NCBI GenBank assembly: GCA_900553245.1
Contig: USCP01000116.1
Location: 1 to 6,233 of the forward strand
Reading direction: 5' to 3'
DNA: 6,233 nucleotides
DNA from: an uncultured Peptococcaceae bacterium
GTDB lineage: Bacteria; Bacillota; Peptococcia; Peptococcales; Peptococcaceae
In this document: piece by piece, positions 1-5,933 of the stretch
How the letters are laid out: each line of letters starts with the position of its first letter
Numbering within the stretch: position 1 is the stretch's first letter
The notes under the pieces: model-generated
Told to the model about the DNA's origin: nothing
Databases searched by the model: none
What the model saw: the letters and a program-made list of their open reading frames with translations, nothing else
Translations under genes and position numbers: made by a program

Positions 1-220
1 GGTACCATGCGGCCGGTAGCCCCATCCGTGGGGTAGCGGTTACCGCATCCCCCACAAGCACCTCAAGCCCCAAGGCTTCAAGGTGAGATGCCACCAAGGC
101 GGAGGCGTAATACTCCATCCACCCTTCTTCGGGATGGGCATGTAAATCGCGACGAATTCGCACCGCCTCCGGCGCAAGGTTCTTTGCTTCGGCAGTGATT
201 GTTTCATAAAGGGTTTTCAT
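1..220 (-). CDS. AbgA-like M20 family amidohydrolase, N-terminal fragment
   Basis: This is the 5' part of a gene that runs off the low-coordinate edge; 73 codons are visible. The start is the ATG at 218-220, with a near-perfect AGGAGG (228-233) 7 nt upstream. Residues 23-36 (RRDLHAHPEEGWME) match the N-terminal signature of M20 amidohydrolases. The later RMGLP (residues 65-69) together with EEGW resembles, from memory, E. coli AbgA, the p-aminobenzoyl-glutamate hydrolase subunit, more than the general hippurate or N-acyl-amino-acid hydrolases. Family members are cytosolic di-metal amidases that release an amino acid from an acyl or aryl amide. The metal ligands and catalytic Glu lie beyond the window, so activity cannot be judged and the substrate is an inference. 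The gene follows ribU by 63 nt across a terminator, and I see no promoter of its own. Confidence 0.8.
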   Translation of the reverse strand, partial: MKTLYETITAEAKNLAPEAVRIRRDLHAHPEEGWMEYYASALVASHLEALGLEVLVGDAVTATPRMGLPAAWY

Positions 221-245
221 ACCCCTTCCTCCTTCTCATTCTCAT

Positions 246-273
246 AAAAAAACGCGGCAATTGCTGCCGCGTT
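246..273 (-). terminator. Intrinsic terminator after ribU
   Basis: A perfect 9-bp inverted repeat (AACGCGGCA at 251-259, TGCCGCGTT at 265-273) has a 5-nt loop. On the minus strand the stem runs straight into a T tract (A7 at 246-252). It begins 10 nt after the ribU stop codon and so ends that transcript. It also lies just upstream of the AbgA-like gene, which may depend on readthrough. Confidence 0.9.
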
Positions 274-283
274 CATACCAAAA

Positions 284-916
284 TTACTTGGCCGCCACTT
301 TTTCCGGTGGCAAGCCCATGATTCCCCTGAGGGCGTTACCGACACGTTTATATAGAAGATAGGTCAAAATCGCCGTCACCCCATGCTTCAATAGGTTGAA
401 TGGGAAGACCGCAAAAATCACTAAGGTTAAAACGTTATGCACAAATGGGTTCACCGCATGACCCATATCGATGATTGCTTGAAGTGGCATGCCGTAAAGT
501 TCCACAAAGAGCGGAATCATAATGTAGGCATTTAGGAACACGTAAACGATACTTACAAACACGGTAGAAACTACCAAGGCAATCTTTGCACCCTTTTTGG
601 TGTGCATGCGACGATAAATTAAGGATGCCGGCAGAATAAAGCAGATGCTCCCAATAAGGTTACTAAAATCTCCGACAAAGGCGGTGGTTGTACCTTGGAA
701 GATGAGCTTGAGCACGATTTTGACAAAAACAACGGCGCAACCACTCACCGGCCCCAAATAGAAGCCTGCAAAAAGCGCCGGCAGCTCGGCAATGTCAAAC
801 TCGTAAAAAGCGGGTACAAAAGGCACAGGAAAGCGTAGCAGCATCAGCACACAGGAGAGCGCCCCCAAGACCCCAACAAAAGCAACAGTTCTAGCACGTG
901 ATTTTTTACGGTTCAT
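284..916 (-). CDS. ribU: Riboflavin ECF transporter S component RibU
   Basis: This 210-residue, very hydrophobic protein is the substrate-binding membrane subunit of an energy-coupling factor importer for riboflavin. Such S components work with the shared EcfA/EcfA'/EcfT module, which is not in this window. About six membrane segments can be picked out (roughly residues 9-28, 42-66, 78-101, 109-134, 153-171 and 172-190). Family signatures are FVPAFYEFDIAELPALFAGF (33-52) followed by YLGP, then VGDFSNLIGS (81-90) and FPFNLLKHG (171-179). Length fits RibU (about 190-210 residues). The ATG at 914-916 is preceded by AAAGGGG (924-930) at 7 nt. The FMN riboswitch directly upstream independently supports a flavin role and predicts repression when FMN is plentiful. 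The gene looks intact. Confidence 0.93.
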   Translation of the reverse strand: MNRKKSRARTVAFVGVLGALSCVLMLLRFPVPFVPAFYEFDIAELPALFAGFYLGPVSGCAVVFVKIVLKLIFQGTTTAFVGDFSNLIGSICFILPASLIYRRMHTKKGAKIALVVSTVFVSIVYVFLNAYIMIPLFVELYGMPLQAIIDMGHAVNPFVHNVLTLVIFAVFPFNLLKHGVTAILTYLLYKRVGNALRGIMGLPPEKVAAK

Positions 917-923
917 AATGAAA

Positions 924-943
924 CCCCTTTCTTATTTTGGGGC
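924..943 (-). promoter_or_regulatory. Possible hairpin masking the ribU ribosome binding site
   Basis: In the minus-strand RNA, GCCCC (from 943 to 939) can pair with the GGGG of the ribU Shine-Dalgarno sequence (927 to 924) plus a closing G-U pair. This leaves an 11-nt A-rich loop. The stem is short, but it covers the core of the ribosome binding site. The same GCCCC can instead pair upstream with 953-957. The pairing is visible by eye only; no folding energy was computed. Confidence 0.35.
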
Positions 944-984
944 AAAAAAATAGCCCCCAGAGCATACAGCTATCCCAGGGACCA
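944..984 (-). terminator. Riboswitch-controlled intrinsic terminator (expression platform)
   Basis: Between the FMN aptamer and the ribU ribosome binding site, the minus-strand RNA has a run of seven U (A7 at 944-950). Two alternative stems abut it. GGUCCC (983 to 978) can pair with GGGGCU (957 to 952), with two G-U pairs and one further U-A pair (984/951). Alternatively AUAGC (973 to 969) can pair with GCUAU (954 to 950). In either form the 5' arm begins at or just after the 3' strand of aptamer helix P1. That is the usual layout of a transcriptional FMN switch in Firmicutes: ligand stabilises P1 and the terminator forms. Which stem dominates needs folding. Confidence 0.7.
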
Positions 985-1098
985 ATCTTCTCACATCCAG
1001 ACTATACTGTCGGTACCGGAATCTCACCGGTTCGTGCCCTCCTGGGAAGGCTCGCGGACTATACCGCCGGTAGGGAATTGCACCCTGCCCCGAAGATT
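984..1098 (-). promoter_or_regulatory. FMN riboswitch aptamer (RFN element)
   Basis: The reverse complement carries the conserved RFN core in order: GGGGCAGGGUG, AAUUCCCUACCGGCGGU, AUAGUCCGCGAGC, GAUUCCGGUACCGACAGU, AUAGUCUGGAUG and finally GAGAAGAUU. Closing helix P1 is a perfect 7-bp pair (AATCTTC at 984-990 with GAAGATT at 1092-1098). The variable arm (about 1037-1052) is short and can form a 6-bp stem with a CCAG loop. The element binds flavin mononucleotide and, placed before ribU, should switch off riboflavin uptake when FMN is high. The conserved blocks make the identification very secure; the off-switch direction is inferred from the downstream terminator. Confidence 0.97.
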
Positions 1099-1101
1099 AT
1101 A

Positions 1102-1117
1102 CGACGCCTTTGCGTCG
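1102..1117 (-). promoter_or_regulatory. 5' leader hairpin ahead of the FMN aptamer
   Basis: A perfect 6-bp GC-rich inverted repeat (CGACGC at 1102-1107, GCGTCG at 1112-1117) with a 4-nt loop lies between the predicted transcription start (about 1122) and P1 of the aptamer. There is no U tract, so it is not a terminator. It would form a small hairpin within a few nucleotides of the RNA 5' end, a position where such hairpins can protect transcripts from 5'-end-dependent decay. That role is inference. Confidence 0.5.
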
Positions 1118-1128
1118 ACTACACTTTG

Positions 1129-1157
1129 AGTCTACTCCTCACCTCTTTTCTTGTCAA
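1129..1157 (-). promoter_or_regulatory. Sigma-A-type promoter of the ribU transcript
   Basis: A perfect -35 box TTGACA (1157 to 1152) is followed after exactly 17 nt by TAGACT (1134 to 1129), a 4/6 match to TATAAT. Transcription should start near 1122, just before the leader hairpin and FMN aptamer. The promoter lies immediately after the terminator of the dehydrogenase gene, so ribU is an independent unit. Confidence 0.75.
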
Positions 1158-1187
1158 GATAGGTATACACTTTTTCCCAAACATTGC

Positions 1188-1242
1188 AAAAAAGAAATGC
1201 ACCCCATTCATCCCTAGACACTTAGGTACGAACGGGGCGCAC
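1188..1242 (-). terminator. Long intrinsic terminator after the dehydrogenase gene
   Basis: On the minus-strand RNA, 1242-1228 pairs with 1211-1197 as an uninterrupted 15-bp stem that includes several G-U pairs. An inner CCUA/UAGG helix closes a 6-nt loop. UUUCUUUUUU follows directly (1197 back to 1188). Many of the G-U pairs become A-C mismatches if the plus strand is read, so the structure is built to work in the minus direction. It starts 4 nt past the dehydrogenase stop codon. Confidence 0.85.
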
Positions 1243-1245
1243 TCA

Positions 1246-2352
1246 TTAGCAAGCCGTTGATTGTTGCGCTTTAAACGCACGACCAACAGCATTTTGTTCC
1301 TTCATGCAAGCAATAAAACCCTCTGTGGTGATGTCTTTAGAACGGAATTTCCATTCATCACCGGTAACAGTTTTTTCAGCCATCACATCAAATTCACTTT
1401 CATCAATTTCAATATCATCGAAACATACCGGCAAACCCATGGATGCATTGAATTGCATCAGTCGCTCGCGTTGCTCATATTGCTTATCATAGGTGAGTAA
1501 GCACAATACCCCGAGGGAAACAATTTCACCGTGACGATGCTTGTGTCCATTTTTTGTCACGGTGGCACCGTAATACACACAATGTGCTAAGGATGAATTA
1601 TAGTAGTATACCGGCATATTGGTTGTCATATTAGAAACCAAGCCTGTTGAGATAATAATATCCAACACAACTTGTTCCAACGCATGGTTATTAGTATTGG
1701 CACGACACGCTTCCATTGCCGCTTGACCATAGGTCAACAGCGGCTCGGTACAAATCTTGCTTAACTGCACACCCATAAGCGGTGTATGAGCAAGGTCGTC
1801 GTTTTTACTGGAGAACACAGCTTCGCATTCTTTGGAGAGGGCATCACCAATCCCTGCCCAGAGCATTTCCGCTGGAGATTCAGCAATAATCTGCGAATTG
1901 ATAAAAGTATGCACCGGAAGTTGTGGATAATAGTAATCCTTAAAGGACCCGTCTGCATTATACATGACACAAATTGCCGTTACCGATGCACAGTTACTGC
2001 CTACAGTAGGAAACAGACAATATGGTTTATCCATTTCACTGGCTACATATTTAACGGTATCACAAGCACGCCCGCCACCGACACCAAAAATCATATCGGC
2101 TTTTTGAACCACTGGATTGGCAATCAAGGCATCACCGTTTTCATAAGTGGAGTTGCCACCATACCAAATAAAGTCAAGGACTTCAATATTTGAATCCATC
2201 AGACCTTTTAAAAGGGCATCCTTGGATTTTTCCAAAGCGATCTTTCCCCCAATGACTGCCACCTTTGGACCAAAGTGACGTGTATAAAACGCAATATCCT
2301 TATAACAATCGGCACCAATGGAATAATTAGGCAAACATACATTAACACTCAT
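1246..2352 (-). CDS. Iron-containing alcohol dehydrogenase family protein (GldA/HcxA-like)
   Basis: This 368-residue cytosolic enzyme of the group III metal-dependent dehydrogenases shares the glycerol dehydrogenase fold. The N-terminal half has the nucleotide-binding motif FGVGGGRACDT (89-99). The C-terminal helical half carries the metal ligands: D170 in AGIGDA, H257 in SLAHCV and H274 in HRHGE, almost the positions known for bacterial glycerol dehydrogenases (about 173, 256 and 274). The family reduces or oxidises small polyols, alcohols or hydroxy acids with NAD(P). The glycerol-type STDAP substrate motif is replaced by SNCAS (119-123), so true glycerol dehydrogenase activity is doubtful; a hydroxycarboxylate-type (HcxA-like) substrate is possible. 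The start is ATG 2350-2352, with AAGGAGT (2361-2367) 8 nt upstream; this matches the family N-terminus, and the reading frame extends further without support. The gene has 14 cysteines and looks AT-richer than its neighbours by eye. It is flanked by terminators, so it is probably monocistronic. Confidence 0.88.
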   Translation of the reverse strand: MSVNVCLPNYSIGADCYKDIAFYTRHFGPKVAVIGGKIALEKSKDALLKGLMDSNIEVLDFIWYGGNSTYENGDALIANPVVQKADMIFGVGGGRACDTVKYVASEMDKPYCLFPTVGSNCASVTAICVMYNADGSFKDYYYPQLPVHTFINSQIIAESPAEMLWAGIGDALSKECEAVFSSKNDDLAHTPLMGVQLSKICTEPLLTYGQAAMEACRANTNNHALEQVVLDIIISTGLVSNMTTNMPVYYYNSSLAHCVYYGATVTKNGHKHRHGEIVSLGVLCLLTYDKQYEQRERLMQFNASMGLPVCFDDIEIDESEFDVMAEKTVTGDEWKFRSKDITTEGFIACMKEQNAVGRAFKAQQSTAC

Positions 2353-2418
2353 TGCTAGGCACTCCTTAGTTATTAGGCGCGGGGACTGTACTATATCAGA
2401 AGGTCTCGCGTCAAATCT

Positions 2419-2472
2419 ATTATATAATATATCGAACGGCCTTATTGTATAACAAAGTACTAGGGAATGCAA
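2419..2472 (-). promoter_or_regulatory. AT-rich promoter region of the dehydrogenase gene
   Basis: The 234-nt gap between the dehydrogenase and oatA-like genes is sharply AT-rich here. Two sigma-A-like pairs can be drawn on the minus strand: TTGTTA (2455-2450) with TATATT (2431-2426) at 18 nt, and TTGCAT (2472-2467) with TACAAT (2449-2444) at 17 nt. A 12-bp palindrome (TATTATATAATA, 2418-2429) overlaps the first -10 box and could be an operator or simply AT-richness. A promoter is expected because the upstream unit ends in a terminator; the exact boxes are uncertain. The rest of the gap (2373-2418 and 2529-2586) shows nothing I can name. Confidence 0.35.
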
Positions 2473-2493
2473 ATGTTTTCGTCGACTTTGCAT

Positions 2494-2524
2494 AAAAAAG
2501 AGAAGCAGAAATGCTTCTGCTTCT
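2494..2524 (-). terminator. Intrinsic terminator after the oatA-like gene
   Basis: A perfect 10-bp inverted repeat (AGAAGCAGAA at 2501-2510, TTCTGCTTCT at 2515-2524) has an ATGC loop and can be extended through flanking A/T pairs. On the minus strand it leads into a T6 tract (A6 at 2494-2499). It lies about 60 nt past the oatA-like stop codon and closes the mltG-oatA unit. The plus strand also has a T run (2524-2528), but no plus-strand gene points into it. Confidence 0.9.
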
Positions 2525-2586
2525 TTTTAAGGTCTAACTTTTTGGGTTCAGTTCACGAGGGCGTTGTTTTTTACATCTTATTCAAA

Positions 2587-4536
2587 TCAACCTTTTGCTT
2601 CCGCAGCTTGTGTAGTCGCATCAGCATCGGCTTGGGCCTGTGCTTGCGCTGCTTGTTCCGCCGCCGCTTCATCCGCTAAACGGTCTTGCTCCTTGCGTTC
2701 CTTGCTTGCAAAATCGTCATAGAGACGATCCGCAATGAGCTTGGCAAATTGCTCAGAGCCTTCCGGTGTCGGATGGGTGCCGTCCTCGTAAAGGAGTTCC
2801 GGATGTTGGTCGATGAAGGACTTCCAGTCAATCAAATGGAAGTTGTCTTTCTTACTCTTAGCTGCATAGCCCTTGAGCATCTCATTGACACCGTCTTGCC
2901 ATTCGCGAGGCACCTTGGTGTTGATGAGGTAGACTTCACGGTCACCGATTTGCTTCATCAAGGCATCGAGCTGTTCTTCGGTAAACGGCCCGTTAGAGCC
3001 CAACACGAGAACCACGATGTCATTCAACTTCCCGCTATCAAGCAAACCTTGGATGACATCCCCACTTTGACTCAGCTGACGGCCAACCTTGCCATCAATC
3101 GTTGCCAATGGGAAAACCTCAGTGAGTGGCGCCGCCGCCCCGAGCAAAATAGAGTCGCCGACGAAGGTCACCTTTAATTCGCGACTAAAGAGCATCACTG
3201 AACGGGAGAGATAATCCACGTCTTTGATTTCCGCTTGTGCATTACGCTCCTGCAAAGCTTTTTGCTTGGCAAGTAAGCGCTCGTTTTCTTCGATTTGTGC
3301 TTGCATTTCCGCCACGGTTTCGTTTTCACCACTGGTTGCACGGGCAAAACCAAAACCACTGGATACACACAGTGCCACCAAAAGTACCACTGCTACAAAA
3401 TGCACCCAATTACTTGTCATAGATGCCAAGAAATTCTTGAAACGTCTCATATCCGGCAATTGCCCGCGGGTGAGCTTGCTGACAAAGGCCTTTTCGATAA
3501 ACAAATAAGTGACAACAGAAAGCGCCAAAAGGATGATCCATTGAATCCACTTATTTTCAGAAAGGAACGGCGTCATGCCGCCCATGGTCAGCACCGGATA
3601 GTACCACAAATAGGTGCTAAAGGTGCACTTACCCAAAAAGACGAGCCAATTAAAACTCAAAAGGCGTTGTACCAAACTGTTTGGCACAGTCAAGGCTGCC
3701 ACCGTTACGGTACTTACCACCGCTGAAAGAAGCATGCCTCCGCGGTAAGTGAGCAAGGATTGGTCCTTTAAGCTCACAGAAAGTACCCCTAAGATAACAA
3801 TCCCAAGAAGCCCAATCACACCGGACAAATGCACAAAGCCCTTGCCGCGTTCTCGTGCCACTCGACCAGGATGCCACACCGTCCCTAAGGCACCACCCAA
3901 GGCAAAGGCATACATACGAGTATCGGTGCCGTAATAAACACGGGATGGGTCGCCGTTGCCGGCATAAAGGATTGCCATTAAAATGGCGCTCACTGCCACA
4001 AGGACAAGCTGCACACCGGCGATAAATTGTGGGCTCTTTTTCATGCGACGAAGGCCCACGATTAAGATCGGCCACAAAAGGCCCAATTGCATCAATACAG
4101 ACACATACCACAAATGGGTGAAGGCTGATGGGTGCACATATTGTTCAAAATAAGAAAACCCTAAATTGATTTGCCACCAGTTGTTCACAAAGCAGATGCT
4201 GCTAACAAGCGCCCCACGAATGTTGTAGAGCAAATCGCTGTAGAACACATTGATAATCGAAACAACCGCCAAAAAGACAATTAACAGCGGCACGCCCAAG
4301 CGCAACACGCGCTTAATGACATAGGCAAGATATTCTCTGCCAAAACCTTTAAATTCCCATTTCATGAGGCTTCTGGCCAACAAGAAGCCCGAAATAACGA
4401 GGAATACATCTACCCCAATAAAACCACCGCTGACCAAATGGGGGGCGTAGTGATACGCCAAAATTGCCAGCATGGCAAACAGTCTTAAGCTGTCCAATGC
4501 CGGGAAATATGCTTTTCGTGATGCTTCTTTCTTCAC
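2587..4536 (-). CDS. oatA: OatA-like acyltransferase with extracytoplasmic SGNH domain
   Basis: This 649-residue two-domain membrane protein has an acyltransferase-3 domain (about residues 10-350, ten or so membrane segments). Its signatures are ALDSLRLFAMLAILAYHY (13-30), GGFIGVDVFLVISGF (37-51) and YYGTDTRMYAFALGG (201-215). Another membrane helix (about 378-398) and a charged coiled coil (403-437) follow. The SGNH esterase-like domain has GDS with nucleophile S462, GSNG (513-516) and DGTH with D585 and H588, a complete triad. In OatA, acetyl groups cross the membrane and are placed on the C6 hydroxyl of peptidoglycan MurNAc, giving lysozyme resistance; acetylation of another envelope polymer cannot be excluded. 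The start is a GTG (4534-4536) with GAGGGG (4542-4547) 5 nt upstream. A 39-residue Ala/Gln-rich tail (611-649) is unusual. The gene lies 38 nt after mltG and is probably cotranscribed with it. Confidence 0.88.
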   Translation of the reverse strand: MKKEASRKAYFPALDSLRLFAMLAILAYHYAPHLVSGGFIGVDVFLVISGFLLARSLMKWEFKGFGREYLAYVIKRVLRLGVPLLIVFLAVVSIINVFYSDLLYNIRGALVSSICFVNNWWQINLGFSYFEQYVHPSAFTHLWYVSVLMQLGLLWPILIVGLRRMKKSPQFIAGVQLVLVAVSAILMAILYAGNGDPSRVYYGTDTRMYAFALGGALGTVWHPGRVARERGKGFVHLSGVIGLLGIVILGVLSVSLKDQSLLTYRGGMLLSAVVSTVTVAALTVPNSLVQRLLSFNWLVFLGKCTFSTYLWYYPVLTMGGMTPFLSENKWIQWIILLALSVVTYLFIEKAFVSKLTRGQLPDMRRFKNFLASMTSNWVHFVAVVLLVALCVSSGFGFARATSGENETVAEMQAQIEENERLLAKQKALQERNAQAEIKDVDYLSRSVMLFSRELKVTFVGDSILLGAAAPLTEVFPLATIDGKVGRQLSQSGDVIQGLLDSGKLNDIVVLVLGSNGPFTEEQLDALMKQIGDREVYLINTKVPREWQDGVNEMLKGYAAKSKKDNFHLIDWKSFIDQHPELLYEDGTHPTPEGSEQFAKLIADRLYDDFASKERKEQDRLADEAAAEQAAQAQAQADADATTQAAEAKG

Positions 4537-4574
4537 AATATCCCCTCTTCAAAAAACAATTGTATCCTCAAGGA

Positions 4575-5933
4575 TTACTTGAAGTTTTCGCCTTGAATAT
4601 CGCCGGTTTCTTCATACTCTTGCTGCCAAGCGAGGTGTTGGTCATAGCTGTTGGTATAGAAGACTTCACCGGTCTTGATGTTTGCGTAGAAATAAATATA
4701 GTCGCTCTCGGTAGGGTTCAACGCTGCAGCAATCGCATCCTCACTTGGATTGTTGAGCGGACCCGGTGACAAGCCTGTGTTTTTATAGAGATTGTACGGA
4801 GAATCCACTTCGAGGTCTTCAAAGGTGACCAATTCCTTGTGGGTCCCCAATGCATAGAGCACAGAAATGTCTGATTGAATCGCCATGCCTTCCTTGAGAC
4901 GGTTATAGAACACACCGGCAATCAAGCGACGGTCTTCGGTGGTCATCCCTTCCTTTTCAACCAAAGAAGCAATGGTCATGATTTGTTGCATGTTGTATTC
5001 GGAGGCATCAATTTCACTTTGATATTTTTCCAATACAGTGGCAGTCTTATCGAGCATTTGCTTCACAAGGGTATGCAGTCCGGTTTCTTCGTCAAACTCA
5101 TAAGTGGCTGGGAAGAGATAGCCTTCCAACACATAGCGTACATTTTCTCTGCTATAAGAGGCTTCAAGGAATGGATATTCACCAACGAGCTCTTGCAAGA
5201 AGGCCGCGTCAGTCATTACAGCCATGAAATCTTCCTTGCTGTACTTGGTGCTTTCCGCAACCACATCGGCAATTTGATCCACAGTGAGACCTTCAGCCAC
5301 AGACACTTTCACAACCCCAGCGGTCTTTGCCCCTTCTTGGAGGTTTTGCACCACCTCTTCCAAGGTCATGGATGGAGAAAGGCTGTGGATACCGGCTTGA
5401 ATATTAGGCGCCGCTCCTTGTGCACGCACATAGAGCTTGAAGGCGGTGGCGGAACGAATCACGCCGTTGTCTTCGAGCAATTGTGCCATATCGGATACCG
5501 GCATCCCAGTTGTGATTTCCACATCAACAGTTTCGGTATTTGCCGCATCCACAGGCACCGTTAAATCACGACCAAAGGTGACACCGCCAATCCCTGCCAC
5601 AATCATGCAGAGTACCAACACAATGCCTACCCATGGAATCGCTTTTTTGCGTTTTTTCTTCTTAGGTTTCTTGCTCTTTTTGTCATGCTTTGGCGCCTCG
5701 GCTTGTACAGTCGGCGCCTGTGCCTTAGGCTCAGCTACAGGTTCGGAAGCAACAGTTTGCGTTTGCATAGATGCAGACGCTCTGTTGTCTTCTTCCGCGC
5801 TTGGCTTCACAATCGCATATTCTGCGGTTGGACTATCACTAAAGTCCGGCATCGGCGCCTCATTCAGCGGAGTTTCTCCACTCGGCGTTTCCGGCATAGA
5901 TTGCCCGCGCTCTGGTCTTTCTTCTGACATCAT
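4575..5933 (-). CDS. mltG: Endolytic peptidoglycan transglycosylase MltG (YceG-like)
   Basis: This 452-residue single-pass membrane enzyme cuts nascent glycan strands and leaves 1,6-anhydroMurNAc ends, helping set strand length during wall synthesis. Layout: a cytoplasmic Pro/Glu/Ala-rich tail (1-83), a polybasic stretch KKSKKPKKKKRKK (85-97), a transmembrane helix (about 99-121), a LysM-like region (about 135-225), then the YceG catalytic domain. Catalytic signatures are EGYLFPATYEF (270-280), IASLVEKEG with catalytic E326 (equivalent to E218 of E. coli MltG), GVFYNRLKEGMAIQSD (340-355) and SPYNLY...GLSPGPLNNP (378-396). I chose the ATG at 5931-5933 because AAGGAG (5941-5946) is 7 nt away; an in-frame GTG at 5937-5939 is only 1 nt from it. 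The oatA-like gene follows within 38 nt. Family and key residue are clear. Confidence 0.93.
   Translation of the reverse strand: MMSEERPERGQSMPETPSGETPLNEAPMPDFSDSPTAEYAIVKPSAEEDNRASASMQTQTVASEPVAEPKAQAPTVQAEAPKHDKKSKKPKKKKRKKAIPWVGIVLVLCMIVAGIGGVTFGRDLTVPVDAANTETVDVEITTGMPVSDMAQLLEDNGVIRSATAFKLYVRAQGAAPNIQAGIHSLSPSMTLEEVVQNLQEGAKTAGVVKVSVAEGLTVDQIADVVAESTKYSKEDFMAVMTDAAFLQELVGEYPFLEASYSRENVRYVLEGYLFPATYEFDEETGLHTLVKQMLDKTATVLEKYQSEIDASEYNMQQIMTIASLVEKEGMTTEDRRLIAGVFYNRLKEGMAIQSDISVLYALGTHKELVTFEDLEVDSPYNLYKNTGLSPGPLNNPSEDAIAAALNPTESDYIYFYANIKTGEVFYTNSYDQHLAWQQEYEETGDIQGENFK

Noticed and set aside
1..6. GGTACC (KpnI site) exactly at the window edge, suggesting a cloning junction
   Set aside because: The AbgA-like reading frame continues naturally through it, another GGTACC lies at 1013-1018, and the other edge has no site, so it is probably coincidence.
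937..1260. Plus-strand open frame of 107 codons across the ribU leader
   Set aside because: It covers the FMN aptamer, promoter and dehydrogenase terminator on the opposite strand; the structured RNA explains the sequence.
2355..2369. Hairpin CTAAGG/CCTAG covering the dehydrogenase ribosome binding site
   Set aside because: It is a five-pair stem with a bulge; too weak to claim regulation without folding or conservation.
2353..2493. 47-codon N-terminal extension of the dehydrogenase reading frame
   Set aside because: It would run through the AT-rich promoter region, has no family similarity, and the ATG at 2350-2352 has an AAGGAGT site at 8 nt.
4551..4575. Possible terminator between mltG and the oatA-like gene: a small ATCC/GGAT hairpin, an ACAATTGT palindrome and a T6 run on the minus strand
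   Set aside because: The stem is only 4-5 bp, AT-containing and separated from the T run; it might cause weak attenuation but not efficient termination.
4875..5564. Long plus-strand open frame of 229 codons opposite mltG, and several others opposite the oatA-like and dehydrogenase genes
   Set aside because: They are antisense to well-identified genes, have no convincing ribosome binding sites and no recognisable domains. They look like by-products of codon bias on the minus strand.
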